DNA of 64,000 nt from Brachycybe producta (GCA_036925085.1 JAUPFP010000162.1:62001-126000), one strand, 5' to 3'; shown: positions 52,764 to 63,655, counted from the first letter of the stretch. Program-made: numbers and translations. The notes: generated by a model not told the origin, from the letters alone.

Positions 52764-53847
52764 TGCCTAAGTTACAATTACAACAGTTGATGAACAAAAA
52801 CCTGAAAAATAAAACATGCCATAGAACAAAAACGGGACATGCTATGTAAAAACTGATTTTATTTTTGAAATCAGCACCCCAAAATTACTTAAACAAAAGT
52901 GTCAGATCTTAGTCAGCAGAAAAAAAGTGAAAAATTGTTGGCCAGTGTAATAATTTAGAAAATATTTCCCGAAAATATTTGCATAATTCCAAAAAATTAG
53001 TTTTAAAGAAGGAAATGTTTTGGGACCAGTGTCAGTCATTGGTCAGTTTGACCTGTGATTGATCTCTGGTTGACAGTGGCTCCTCCCAAGGGCCATACAA
53101 ATTTAAACTGGCATGCGAGGGTAACCTCAGGGGAGTTCTTCTAGCAATCTGAAACAGAGAAGAAGTTCGAGATAGTGTTATTATGTTTGAAAAGTTTTGA
53201 TGTTCTTTCTTTGGACTTAGAAAATATTTCGATGGAAGGAAATATTTTCAAGTATTACTTTATTGTACGATCACCCAGTGTTGATCTCAGTTTGTATAGT
53301 TGGTTTTTGTAGCGAGTGCTACAAGTTCAGTAAAATCGGAAGTATTTCTTCCGATAAACAGTTTATCTCAACGTGTGTTGTGTCCTTTCCTTTAACTTTC
53401 GAGGGATACAGAGGAAATCATCATTGTTCCTTTCAATAGGAATAGATGCCCGTAAGGACAGAGTTACCCAAACGTGACTGGCAGAAGTCTAGTCATGTTA
53501 CAAGTAATAAGATCTTAACGTCCTCAGGTAATTATACTAGTAAAAGGAAATTATATCGTTTTGTGACACTGTACTCTACACTTTCCTCCTGCCATTAATT
53601 CTGGCGAGTGTAGTGAGCCATAAAAATAACAGCACTTATATTATGCCATAGAAAGTGGCTAAAACACACATCTTTTCAAATGTAAATAAAATAAATAATT
53701 TGGCTTTGCTAGCTATCTGCAGGCGCCCATTATTATAAAAGTATTTCTATACAAAATTCCAATCATCTAACTCCCCCTAAAAAAAACAAATGGCACTACG
53801 TTGCTCACCAGATTTACCCTCCCCCTATGGGCACCTCTGTCTCATCC

Positions 53848-54436
53848 TATATATTTTTACATTGTTTAAGATGATATATACCTCCTATAGATTCTTTGAA
53901 AACATCATGTGTGCTACACGGATTATAGCACACATAGGCAATATATTTTAACTTGTTTTCAAAACGTGGCGATGGACTAACAAAAGATGTGTGAAGCCAC
54001 TTTATCACAGGACTGTAAACAACAATAAATCATTCTATGCAAATTATACTAAAATCTTTGGGGACAAAAAGGCACAAAAAAAGCAACCATAAAATTCTGT
54101 CATAAATTATTAGAATTGGTTTCAAAAATATGAAAAGTTGAGTCAAATGGTTTAACTTTTTGGTTTATTTTGGGTCTAAACTTGTTTTGTAAGGTATTAT
54201 TACATGTACAAGAATACTATATGGTGCAGCTAAAACGACCCTAACTTTAAATATGAATATCTAAAAAAAATACAAAATATACGTTTGAAATAATACACTT
54301 AACAATAAACACTAAACAATACACTAACAGTACACTAAACAAAAATACGCACGTGCGCACACGTGCGTACATGTGCGTGCGCGCAAGTGCGTACATGTGT
54401 GTACACATGGAGGTCTAAAGGGTTCCTTGAATCCCG
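53848..54436. other. No gene; alternating purine-pyrimidine tract
   Basis: 54344-54410 is an alternating ACGTGCGC / GTACATGTG tract able in principle to adopt Z-form DNA. Otherwise the region is AT-rich and anonymous. Confidence 0.6.
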
Positions 54437-55078
54437 TGTTTAAAATTATTTTTATATATTTTACGAGCATTTTAATGAATGTTTGTTTGCTTGCGAGTAC
54501 GCGTACTCAATGAAGTTTAACATTCTATTTTTAAAAACTATTTCAAAATCGCGAATTTCTAACTTTTATGTTAAACTCCATGAGTACGCGCTCGCAAGCA
54601 AACAAACATTCATTAAAATGCTCGTAAAATACGTAAAAATAATTTTAAAAAACCACAATTAAACCATAGTGAAGCCAACACATTGACGCACGTGCTGATT
54701 TGGGGGGGGGGGGGTTTAAATTATTTTTAAGTATTGTTACGAGCATTTTTAATGGATGTTTTTTGCTTATGAGCACGTACTCAATGGAGTTTAAAATACG
54801 AGTTAGAAATTCACGATTTTGAAATAGTTTTTAAAAATATAACCGCACTTACCAATTTTTTGTCAATCTATCACTCGATCAGCGTATATTTAAGGTGCTC
54901 ATTGCACTTCGAAAACTTAATATTGGACAACTTTAAATATGAAAAATAAACATATGGCCTGTCGCGACTATATGTATTTTAAAAATTAACATTTTTTCTT
55001 TAACATTGGATCTATAGGCTCAATAGAAAAACGATGTTAGCGCTTTCGAAGTAATTTTGTGATGTGCAGCCTCTTATA
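54437..55078. mobile_element. Foldback MITE copy 7, rearranged
   Basis: It contains an extra inverted inner segment (54455-54640, two arms meeting at 'ttctatttttaaaaactatt') before a normal centre (54655-54700, with poly(G) at 54701-54713) and a full right arm to GTGCAGCCTCTTAT. The terminal TTAA has become TTAT. The doubling of the inner arm indicates a replication slip or recombination between arms. Confidence 0.8.
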
Positions 55079-55492
55079 TTATGATACAGATACTATAGGC
55101 GTGTATTATGCTACAAAATGTAAGAAAACACTATTTTCCTCGTGTGAAGAATGCATGTATACTGATGCACAGATAGTCAATATTCGTCACTTGACTATTT
55201 GACAGATTGCTTTCAACTTAAGCTTAATCTTTTATACAGTAGAACTTACACGACTAAAACACTGGTAACGTTCAGCTGTGAGTTCTCAAGAGAATCAATT
55301 GCAATGTAGAATTTAAGGATTTACATTCATACATATCCCTCCGTATTTACATTTCCTTTTTTTTGCATGACATGTTGTCATTTGCTGAAGAAGTCGTAAA
55401 TGACATTCTTCCTTTTAGCAACAAATGTGAAAAGTCATTCACTCTATAGACTGAATATTAAAGTTTTGATATTTTTATACGAGGCGACTGTT

Positions 55493-55690
55493 TAAGCGAA
55501 AATTGAACAAACGCCACACTGAATAACTGTCAACTTCTTGACTTTTATTCAGTTTTTTTATTTGTTCCAATTGCTGCTTATTCAGTTTGGCGTTTGTTTT
55601 AATTTGTCGCTTATTCAGGTTTGCGTTTGTTCAATTTAGCATTTATTTAGTTTGGAGTTTGTTCAGTTTGTCGTTTAGGCTCGCTGCACG
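55493..55690. repeat. Degenerate minisatellite, TTTGGCGTTTGTTCAGTTTG-like
   Basis: Repeated words TTTGTTCAATT, TTTGGCGTTTG, TTATTCAG and GTTTGTCG occur every 16-20 bases from about 55498 (reverse form) to 55675. Period and order are irregular. Confidence 0.55.
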
Positions 55691-55721
55691 TGCTTGGATG
55701 TTTTTTTTTATTATTATTTAG

Positions 55722-56037
55722 GCGTATACTCAATGGAGTTTAACATAATAGTTAGAAGTTCGCGATTTTGAAATAGTTTTTAAAAATAGAACCGCACTTA
55801 CCAGTTTTTTGTCATTCTATCACTAGATCAGCATATCTTTAAGGTGCACATTGCGCTTTGAAAACTTAGCAATGGACAACTTTAAATAAGAAAAATAAAC
55901 ATATTGCCGCAACCTGTGTATTTTAAAAATTAACATTTTTTTCTTTAACATTGTGTTTATGGGCTCAATAGAAAAACCGAAGCTAGTGCTCTTTGCAGAA
56001 ATTTTTCGAAATAATTTTGCGATGTGTAGCCTCTTAA
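55722..56037. mobile_element. Foldback MITE copy 8, right arm only
   Basis: Begins GGCGTATACTCAATGGAGTT and follows the standard right arm to GTGTAGCCTCTTAA (TTAA 56034-56037). Left arm and centre are lost. Confidence 0.85.
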
Positions 56038-56819
56038 AGAAAAGTTACTCAAACATGTGAAAACTTGTTCTTGGTCATATTGTTTTGTGTATATTGGCGC
56101 CTATAGACCACATGACGCAAATAACCAACAACAAGGATGACCCGGATTGTTATTGCTTTCCAAGGTTGCTTTACACGGTTCTAATGCGCACATTCCCTAA
56201 AGAGTATATAGACATAAATACGTCCATATACACTAACTTTATATTTTAAGCTTGAAGCAATTTTTTCTAAATCTTATATAAAAGTTATCTGTTTTTGTGC
56301 AGCTATGCATATCGAATGTATAGTTCTTCAACCTAATGCTGATGATACAATGCATTAATACTAATAGATCAATGCATTTGTAACTATTGTTGTATGGCAT
56401 CTGTGTTAAATGCATATATACATGTAATAATGTTGCTCTTTGCCTATTCAGGCATATAAAACGAAGACTGCTACATGTATTTAAATTGATGGATGCTTAT
56501 TGATTGCATCCTCTATATATGTCACATCTCTGTCACGTTCTAACATGTACATGTAATGCTAAAGCTTTAAGTACATAAACAATTTTTTTAGACTTTTATG
56601 TATGTACATTCAAACATAGGTAATCGATAAGAAAATTTTCCTTAGAGAGTATATTATGTGATGGATCATCTCTTGAGACTTCAGAATATAAGTCTATTTT
56701 ACCGATTTAGATGGGAGAAAATATAGTTCTTCCCAAAATGCAGCTATATTTGCTCAGATTTCTTGAAGAAATACCTGCAACCTATATTATCTTGTTTGGA
56801 TCTAGAAGTTTGAACTGAG
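56038..56819. other. No gene seen
   Basis: Anonymous AT-rich DNA. No long frame and no repeat match. Confidence 0.5.
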
Positions 56820-56823
56820 ACTA

Positions 56824-57306
56824 TGTAACACCCTGTATTTCGGTTCCTCGTATCCCAAGTGCGCCTTTCCACCCCTTTGTTACCTTCTAAGACCCCAAAA
56901 TAAAATCACATCCTGGTTCCAGAATCGGCGGATGGATACATATGAAGGCACGGTTCCTTGGTCATGGGTTCACCTGTGTAGGTGCACACAGGTCCTAGGT
57001 ATAAATGTCTGTGTCTCCATTGACCGGAACGGTAGCTAAGCAACGCCACAGTAGTAACTCTTCTCTGGCTATTGTACCTCTACGGTTGTGTGCATTAAAT
57101 ACGTAACAACAATCTGCATTCGTTTCGCCTATCTTTTATTTATTCTCTTCTTTACAATTGCGTTCACAGAAAATACCGAAGGGAACGACCCCGGCAGCAT
57201 TCGGATTCGAGCTTAAATCACTTACACTCTCAGTGTAAGGTGGTATCCGCCCCACACTAAGAGGATCTAGACTTGAGTCCAGTAACAGGTGGTCTACACT
57301 GTTACA
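56824..57306 (+). mobile_element. Solo LTR, family A-related, 483 bp
   Basis: TGTAACACCCTGTATTTCGG...CTACACTGTTACA, with perfect 4-bp duplication ACTA (56820-56823 and 57307-57310). It shares GGTTCACCTGTGTAGGTGCA with 'cacaggtcc', and GGTATAAATG as TATA box (56998-57007), with the other family-A copies. The 3' half and the end (GTTACA, not GCTCACA) differ, so it represents a separate subfamily. Confidence 0.85.
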
Positions 57307-57310
57307 ACTA

Positions 57311-57822
57311 TTACCTATAAAGGCTATAATAGTCTAAGGTTTAATCTCAATTTTGAAATAAAGGCTGGCTGTAGGTAGCTTTTGATATCTGTTTTGGACA
57401 CTAGGTGCTGGCATGCTTTGTTTGCTTGGGGGCAAATATTAAAATTTTAACGTGGCAATCTTAGGATTTGGTAGCTATAGTGAACCTTAAAATGTTCCTG
57501 CTCAAGTGCATTGCAGATCAAAGTGAAATCTATTTTTTTTTTCTAAAAATTCTGTGAATTTAACTACATTTTCTGGAAGGCTAGGTTTTCTACATTACAG
57601 CAAATGTTATCAATGAGCAATTGATGGGATTTCAGCCCATTTGCATTGCATTTTTACATATTCTTGTGTAAATGGATGGTGAGGAAATGGTGAATTGTAT
57701 GTAGCTCAGTGGCGTAGCCAGGATTTTTTTATCGGGGGTCCAAATTTTTTTCAGAATAAAGCTAATCACCCACTACAGCATTCTGTGCCGCACCACACTG
57801 AATAAAAACTTTCTATTGTATG
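57311..57822. other. No gene; repeat-like words
   Basis: CAGTGGCGTAGCCAGGATTT at 57707-57726 is a phrase I know from the ends of many invertebrate MITEs. The following GGGGGTCCAAATTTTTTTC fits, but no partner was found. Confidence 0.4.
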
Positions 57823-58450
57823 TGTAATGTGTAATTAGACCTGTGCGCCGTAGCATATTGATCGGCGGCGGCGGGCGAAGGTAAATACGAGCAGCGGCGG
57901 CGGCGACTACCGGCGTCTGGAATTGAACATATCGAACAAATATATCGAATTATTGATATATTGAATGTGGTAATTATCGATATAAATTGAAATCGATAAA
58001 TATCGAATATGGTATCATTTCATTCCTATGGCAGTTTTTGAAACAAAACCAACCAAAACAAATTTGAATTCGACGGCCGCCAGTCATACACCGGCGGCGA
58101 GTGGCGGCGGGTTTTTAAAAAAAAGTACAGGCGGCGAGCGGTGGCGTTTTTTGCTTCAAAAACACCGGCGGAGGCGGTTTCGCCCGGCGACGCACAGGTC
58201 TATGTGTAATGATGTAATTAATATATGTAATGATGTAATGAATGTTATAACCTTGTACCCTTTCCCTCTTTATGATGTAAATATAATTTCAATGGAATGT
58301 TGCTTCTCGAATATTCTAGAACCTAGATTTGGGTATAAAAGGAGCTCATTCTTAATTGTTAGGCACTTGGACTGTGGCTGTTCTATTGACTCCATACTTG
58401 TATATTGGTCTATTTTAAGTGTAATAAAGTAGTTTTAAAAATACACAACA
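57823..58450 (+). mobile_element. 5' LTR of the Mag-like Gypsy element, split by a MITE
   Basis: The first 13 bases (TGTAATGTGTAAT, 57823-57835) match the start of the 3' LTR. The LTR resumes at 58211 (GATGTAAT) after a MITE (57836-58202) and its duplicated target TGTGTAAT. It carries GGGTATAAAAGGAGC (58331-58345) as TATA box and AATAAAG near 58422 as polyadenylation signal. It differs from the 3' LTR by about nine substitutions and one 8-bp indel over 245 bp, so the insertion is not recent. Confidence 0.88.
57836..58202. mobile_element. hAT-type MITE nested in the Gypsy LTR
   Basis: Terminal inverted repeats TAGACCTGTGCGCCG and TAGACCTGTGCGTCG (reverse complement of the right end) flank 367 bp. 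The 8-bp duplication TGTGTAAT (57828-57835 and 58203-58210) identifies the hAT superfamily. Both ends are rich in CGGCGG words and the middle in ATCGATAT-type words. No transposase. A plus-strand frame (58028-58432) running from it into the LTR is accidental. Confidence 0.9.
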
Positions 58451-58470
58451 AATGGCAACGAGGATGGGAT
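58451..58470 (+). other. Primer-binding site of the Gypsy element
   Basis: AATGGCAACGAGGATGGGAT follows the LTR. TGGCAACGAGGATGG, two bases after the LTR end, is in the place and form expected for pairing with a tRNA 3' end (CCA). The tRNA cannot be named without a search. Confidence 0.7.
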
Positions 58471-58664
58471 CTTATTTTAATATAAGTTAAGAATATGTGT
58501 ATAACTGGACTTTATATATAAGTGCGCGTTTTTTTTTCTCTTCTCTTTATAAAAAAAAAGTTTTTTTTATTGCATTATACAATATAGCGGCATCATTTGG
58601 AGTTCTACCAGTGTTTAACAAAGGAGATTCAGCAATCTCTATAGACAGCAATTGAACTTTTATT

Positions 58665-59177
58665 TTGCAGCAAATGTTGGAATTATTTAGGTTGATGCAC
58701 ACAAGAAAGCCATTTTTTTTGGCCAGTTGTGGTCAATACCTTTTACAACTTGCACATACATTGGTCCAACCTTTAACTCTTGAAGAAACTGAATTAACTG
58801 ATATTCTTGAAAGGATTGCTGGGTATATTCACTCAAAACCTTCCTTTATAGTGCGTCGTTGTACATTTAATTCAACCATACGTTCACCAACAGACTCTAT
58901 TTCTGCTTTTGCGAATAGTTTTCGATCATTAGCAGAACATTGTGGCATAAATGATGACCGCATTCAAAAAAGTTTTTTGACTGAAAAATTTTTAACTTTT
59001 GAGAAAGCATATGAAATTGCATTAGCTTTCGAAGCAACAGGCAAGAATATTGAAGAAATTAAGGCAGGCCAAATGAGACAGCAAACAACAGTGCATGAAG
59101 TAAAAAAAAAGAGCAACCACAGTTTAAAGTTGGAAAACCAGGCCATTATCGAAATAATGGAAAGACAAGTGATTTAG
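58665..59177 (+). pseudogene. Gypsy gag, N-terminally deleted
   Basis: A 170-residue frame resembles the gag of Mag-clade Gypsy elements. The stretch with TLEETELTDILERIAGYIHS and DSISAFANSFRSLAEHCG, then FEKAYEIALAFEATGKN fits the capsid-like helical region with its C-terminal part. The usual N-terminal 100-odd residues are absent, and the sequence before 58660 is non-coding, so a deletion is likely. A frameshift near 59140-59180 separates it from the zinc knuckles. Confidence 0.82.
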
Positions 59178-59182
59178 TAGAA

Positions 59183-59466
59183 TGGGCATGTTTTCGATGT
59201 GGAAATCGACACAGGTCAGATATGTGTCATTTTATACAAGCAGAATGCAACTTTTGTCATAAAAAGGGACATATTGCAAAGGTCTGCAGGGCTCAGTTGT
59301 CAAAAGAAAAGAGAGGAACAACCACCAATTTGGTTGAGTATAAACTGTTCCACATTCGACAAGAGCACATTGAACCATTTAATGCTATGTTAGTGATAAA
59401 CGGTAAACCAGTTTCCTTTGAAATTGATTCTGGTGCAGGATTAACCATGATATATGAAGACACATA
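59183..59466 (+). pseudogene. Gypsy nucleocapsid zinc knuckles and protease start
   Basis: CFRCGNRHRSDMC (about 59190-59230) and CNFCHKKGHIAKVC (59247-59288) are two CCHC zinc knuckles that bind element RNA. FEIDSGAGLTMI (59419-59454) holds the DSGA active site of the retropepsin. The frame ends in a TAG at 59464 shortly after. The DSGA form is usual for this clade. Confidence 0.9.
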
Positions 59467-60480
59467 GAAGAAGACCTGGTAATTTGAAGATTGTCCTACA
59501 GTGAAGCCCACAAGAGTTGTGCTTTGGTGTTATACAGGTGCCATTGTTCCCGTACTTGGTGAAAGTGAAGTATCAGTGTCAGTGAGTAATGAGTTAAAAA
59601 GACTTCTACTTGTGATTGTTAAAGGCAAGTCAATTGATTTATTGGAAAGAAATTGGATCAAGGAGATGCCGGAAGTGATGTCCATTAATACAATTAACAC
59701 TCATGTTGGATGTTCTACATACATATCTAACACTGAGAATACTAATGAGCTTGCTTCATTGGTTAATTTATACAAAGATTTATTTACAGAACATCTCAAT
59801 GGAAGTAACATCACAGTATCTTTGGACATACAGGAAGATGGAACTCCGAAATTTTGCAAGGCTCGTAGCATAGCTTTTGGCATTGCAAACCAAAGTGGGT
59901 GACAAGATAGATAATTTAGTTCGTTTAAATGTATGGGAGCCAGTACGCTATTCCAAGTGGGAAACACCTATTGTTCCTGTGTTGAAACCAAATGGAAGTG
60001 TAAGATTATGTGGTGATTATAGTGTGACAGCTAATAAGGCTGCCAAGAGAGATATTCATCCACTGCCTAGATTAGAGGAACTACAAAATAAATTAGCTGG
60101 AGGTAAGATTTTTGCACGTTTGGATATGAGTCATGCATATCAACAGCTCCATTTGGATGAACCATCTCAAGAATTGGCAACAGTCAAAACTATCAAGGGT
60201 TTATACAGATGCAAGCATTTACCTTTTGGTGTTTCTTCTGCTTCAGCTATCTTTTAAAGCGTACAGGATAGTCTATTCAAGTACATGGAAGGAGTTGCTG
60301 TGTTCCAAGATGACATTCTTATTACCAGAAAGGAGATAGTTGAATTGAGAATGAGAGTGAAAGGTGTGTTTGATGTCCTGCAGGAGCATGGATTCCAACT
60401 TAAATATGATAAATGTGTTTTTTGGAGTTGACGTCTTACTCTTGTCGGACATGATTTTACTCCAGAGGGCATAATTCCAA
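59467..60480 (+). pseudogene. Gypsy protease end and reverse transcriptase, frameshifted
   Basis: The frame 59501-59902 has the protease C-terminus (VPVLGESEVSVS; LLVIVKG) and the linker to RT. The frame 59877-60254 carries RT blocks YSKWETPIVPVLKPNGSVRL, ARLDMSHAYQQLHLD (first Asp) and LPFGVSSASAIF. A stop at 60255 precedes the active-site box, which reads FQDDILI (about 60302) where the clade has YVDDI or similar. A further TGA at 60430 breaks the following block. The enzyme would copy element RNA into DNA, and here it is inactive. Confidence 0.92.
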
Positions 60481-61310
60481 CTGAAGACAAGGTTAAGGCC
60501 ATTAAGGAGGCCAAAACCCCTAGTTATGTCACAGAATTAAAAGCATTTAAAGGCTTGATTAGTTATTATGGTATGTATATTCCAAATCTATCAACCATGT
60601 TAAAGCCTTTGTATGATTTAACACAAAAGGATATTGAATGGAGATGGGGAACAAAAGAAAAACAGGCATTTTAGAAGACTAAAGAATGGCTTCAATCGGA
60701 TCATATTTTGGTTCCTTTTGATGATAGTCAGATGGTTTATTTGGTTGCTGATGCTTCGGAATATGGTATTGGAGCTGCTCTGGAGCATAAATCATCAAAT
60801 GGGAAACGATTGCCAACGTGTTTTACATCTTGTTTTCTATCAAAGGCAGAGAGAAATTACTCTCAAATGGAGAAGGAAGCTTTAGCAATTGTTTATGCAA
60901 TTGGTAAATTTCACTATTATCTATACGGTAGACATTTCCAAATTTTGACTGATCATAAGCCACTTATCAAGTTGTTTATTGAACATCAGCCTATACCAGA
61001 ACAAATATCACCAAGAGTCGTTCGATGGGCTCTGACACTCAAAGCATATGATTATGATACTGAGTTTATCAAAGGAAAAGAGAACTTTAGTGCTGATGCA
61101 TTGAGTCGACTTCCAGCTGATAAGAATGAAGTAGAAGTTTCAGATATGTCCTATGTTTTTATGATTGAGGATAATATTAATTTTATTAAATTAAACCAGA
61201 TTCGAGATTGGACTAGAAAAGACCCAGTTGTGAGTCAAATTCTGGAGTATACCTTATCTGGATGGCCTACAGCTGTACCACTTGAGTTGCAACCGTATGC
61301 CCGTCAATGA
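60481..61310 (+). pseudogene. Gypsy RT connection and RNase H domain
   Basis: After KAFKGLISYYGMYIPNLSTM (RT thumb/connection) and a TAG at 60672, the open frame 60708-61310 gives VYLVADASEYGIGAALEHKS (first RNase H Asp), ERNYSQMEKEALAIVYAIGK (Glu) and FQILTDHKPLIKLF (Asp). GKENFSADALSRLPADKNEV, a strongly conserved end of this domain in Gypsy elements, follows. The frame closes with TGA at 61308. Confidence 0.93.
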
Positions 61311-62214
61311 GACCAGTTTTTGGTCATTAGAGAATGTCTCAGTTTGGGGAATCGAGCAGTAATGCCAAGTATCAGAAGTTCCAAATATTCCTTGGATGCA
61401 CTTACATATGGATTTAGCAGGACCATTTATGGGAAAAATGTTTCTCATTGTGGTAGATGCTCACTCAAAATAGATGGAGGTTAGTTCCCTTCGACAAACG
61501 ACCTCAACATACGTAATCCATGAATTAAGACGTATGTTTGCAACATTTGGATTATGTGAGAAGATAACCACAGATAATGGGAGGCAGTTTGTAAGTGATG
61601 AATTTAATGCCTTTTGTATAGCAAATGGCATCAAACATAGAACTACAATGAACTATAGTCCAGCATCAAATGGTTTGGCCGAAATAGCAGTTAAGACATT
61701 TAAGAATGGATACAAAAAATGTCCAGGCTCAGACTCAGGTTATATTGCTCTTCAAAGATTCCTGTTTCATTATAAAAATACTCCACATTCGAGTACAGGT
61801 GAAACACCAGCACAATTAATGTTTAATAGAAGGCCATGTACGCATCTGGATTTTATTAAGCCGTCTGAAATTAATGCATCACACAACCGAGCTAAACACC
61901 TACATGATCATACAGCTCGTTTTCGTTCTGTTGATATGAATGATAGTGTTCAAGTAAAAATGTTTGATAAACCTAATATGACATATTGGGCACCAGCCAC
62001 AATTTCTAATTCAACAGGACCTGTCACCTGTGAACCTGTTCTGGAAGATGGAAAAACATTGTGGCGACATTTAAACCATATCAAAGGTGTGCAGAAATCA
62101 ATTGATGATGTAAATCCAGGTGGGATAGAAGCAGGATTGGGGGTGCCAAATTTCAATGATGTTGATGAGCAAATGGATTCAGGTGTACAAGTGTCCGAAT
62201 CAGTACCAGTGTGA
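61311..62214 (+). pseudogene. Gypsy integrase, N-terminal zinc domain deleted
   Basis: The HHCC zinc domain is missing between VIRECLSLGNRAVMPS (61321-61370) and the frame with IPWMHLHMDLAGPFMGKMFL and IVVDAHSK (61388-61470, catalytic Asp). The open frame 61474-62214 then has KITTDNGRQFVSDEFNAFC (second Asp) and SPASNGLAEIAVKTFKNGY (Glu). HYKNTPHSSTGETPAQLMFN follows, and then a C-terminal domain with WAPATISNSTGPVT. The three catalytic acids are present in pieces but a stop at 61470 separates them. Confidence 0.92.
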
Positions 62215-62289
62215 CAATCATCACGCATATCTAAACCACCAAGTCGATATGGTTCTGATTAATGGTAGTGTTTCATTTTAAGTGGGGGA

Positions 62290-62534
62290 TGTAATGTGTA
62301 ATGATGTAATGAATATATGTAATGAATGTTATAACCTTGTACCCTTCCCCTCTTTATGATGTAAATATAATTTAAATGGAATGTTGGTTCTAGAATATTC
62401 TAGAACCTAGATTTGGGTATAAAAGGAGCTCATTCTTAATTGTTAGGCACTTGGACTGTGGCTGTTCCATTCACTCCATATTTGTATATTGGTCTATTTT
62501 AAGTGTAATAAAGTAGTTTTAAAGATACACAACA
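62290..62534 (+). mobile_element. 3' LTR of the Mag-like Gypsy element
   Basis: A 245-bp LTR, TGTAATGTGTAATGATG to ...GATACACAACA, preceded by the polypurine-type tract AAGTGGGGGA (62280-62289). It has the same TATA box (GGGTATAAAAGGAGC, 62415-62429) and AATAAAG (62507-62513) as the 5' LTR. Flanks GTATG (57818-57822) and GAATG (62535-62539) are a probable 5-bp target duplication with one change. Confidence 0.92.
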
Positions 62535-62539
62535 GAATG

Positions 62540-63246
62540 CAGCCCTTAAACCATTTGGGGGGTTAATAAGGATCATGTATGCATCATATGAAATCAAATT
62601 GTGTGACGTTTACTATAATTTGGCATGCTGCAACATGCACAACTAGCTTGTAGAACTTTCATAAGTTCCATAAAAAAGTCAAGAGGAAAACCGAGAAGAT
62701 GTTATTCTTTCTTTGCGGTGACAGAAGGAACCAGGGGAATAATGTGCTCATGTGACATTTGACAGACACCACTCAGGTGTCTTCATTTGCCAGCATACTT
62801 TGTTGTAAACAACATGTGTTCAATTGTATGGTGAAGTGCGAGTGTTTAAGTTGTCTTCAATAAGTGGCGGAGTTGTGGTGGTGCATATACAGTATATATG
62901 GCTGGCTCTCGGATGGAATGTTTCACATTGTAGTTTGGGGCAGCATGGCACTGTGCACTGTAGTTGGTGACTAGCTGAAAAGTCACTTAAATGAGCATCT
63001 ATTATTGTAGTGGAGCAAAATGAGTTCTGAAGGTACAGGTTAGTAGAAAGAGAGAGAAAGAAAATAAAAGATTTAGAAAAAACTATCAAATATAAACACA
63101 GCTCTTTTTGGCATGTATATAAATTCTTGGAAGGGGGGTCTGGACCCATTGATGTAACTTTAAAATGAACTCAAAATCTATGAAAAATATAAATTGAATG
63201 GAGGAGTCTTTTTGTAATACAGGATTGGAATGTTAGTATGTCTCAT
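62540..63246. other. No gene seen
   Basis: A minus-strand frame (63149-62820) encodes Ser/Thr/Cys-rich text without motifs. No repeats shared with the rest of the window were noticed. Confidence 0.45.
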
Positions 63247-63373
63247 CCATTTGGTGTAATTGTACATTACACAAAATGAATCTCCATTTCACAAAATGAG
63301 CATAATGTAAATCAGCCTGATGCAAAATGCGAAATGGACATATATTTCGTGTAATGGTTAATTAACCAAATGG
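63247..63373. mobile_element. Small palindromic MITE (127 bp)
   Basis: The ends CCATTTGGTGTAATTGTACA and, reverse complemented, CCATTTGGTTAATTAACCAT run on to TTACAC and pair over about 26 bp with a few mismatches. The inside contains ACACAAAATGA and CGAAATGG words in mirrored order. Target duplication not found. Confidence 0.55.
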
Positions 63374-63504
63374 TTGCGACATTATGTATATGTGGTAGAA
63401 ATCTGACCAGCCCAGAGAATTCTGCAGCCATGGCAGCATACTCTAAAGCATGATGCTACTGCAATGTCATCTGAGTATCCTGCAGGAAATTTCTCCCCTA
63501 TTTT

Positions 63505-63655
63505 AACAAAGAAGTGTTAGAAAGAAAGAGAAGAAAGTTGGGAAGGTGAGGAAAACACTTTTTTCCATAATCTAACTTAACTTAATTTACTTTCAAAGAG
63601 AGAAAAATGTTTTTCCTCACCCTCTCATTTTTCTTTCATTTCTTTCCAATACCTT
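63505..63655. repeat. Imperfect hairpin with purine/pyrimidine arms
   Basis: GAAAGTTGGGAAGGTGAGGA followed by AAACACTTTTTTCC (from 63533) is mirrored by GAAAAATGTTTTTCCTCACC followed by CTCTCATTTTTC (from 63601), leaving a loop of about 35 bases with TAACTTAACTTAATTTA. It may be a MITE or a random purine-rich inversion. Confidence 0.5.

Larger units (their letters stand above)
51804..53839 (-). mobile_element. hAT-like element carrying an orphan repetitive gene
   Basis: The left end CAGGGGTGCCCAACCC and the right end, reverse complemented, CAGAGGTGCCCATAGG match at 11 of the first 12 bases. Both are flanked by the identical 8-bp sequence TCTCATCC (51796-51803 and 53840-53847). Such ends and an 8-bp duplication are diagnostic of the hAT superfamily. 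The only coding text inside, on the minus strand, is the orphan gene below. No hAT transposase was recognised, so the element is either non-autonomous or mobilised in trans. Confidence 0.8.

Noticed and set aside
53070-53620. Possible LTR upstream of the orphan gene (polyadenylation- and primer-site-like words such as TGGCAGAAGTCTAG)
   Set aside because: No matching second copy, no terminal TG...CA pair with duplication, and the region lies inside a well-bounded hAT-like element that extends past it.
58028-58432. 134-codon plus-strand frame upstream of the Gypsy gag
   Set aside because: It begins inside a hAT MITE and runs into the LTR. The mixed origin rules out a real gene.
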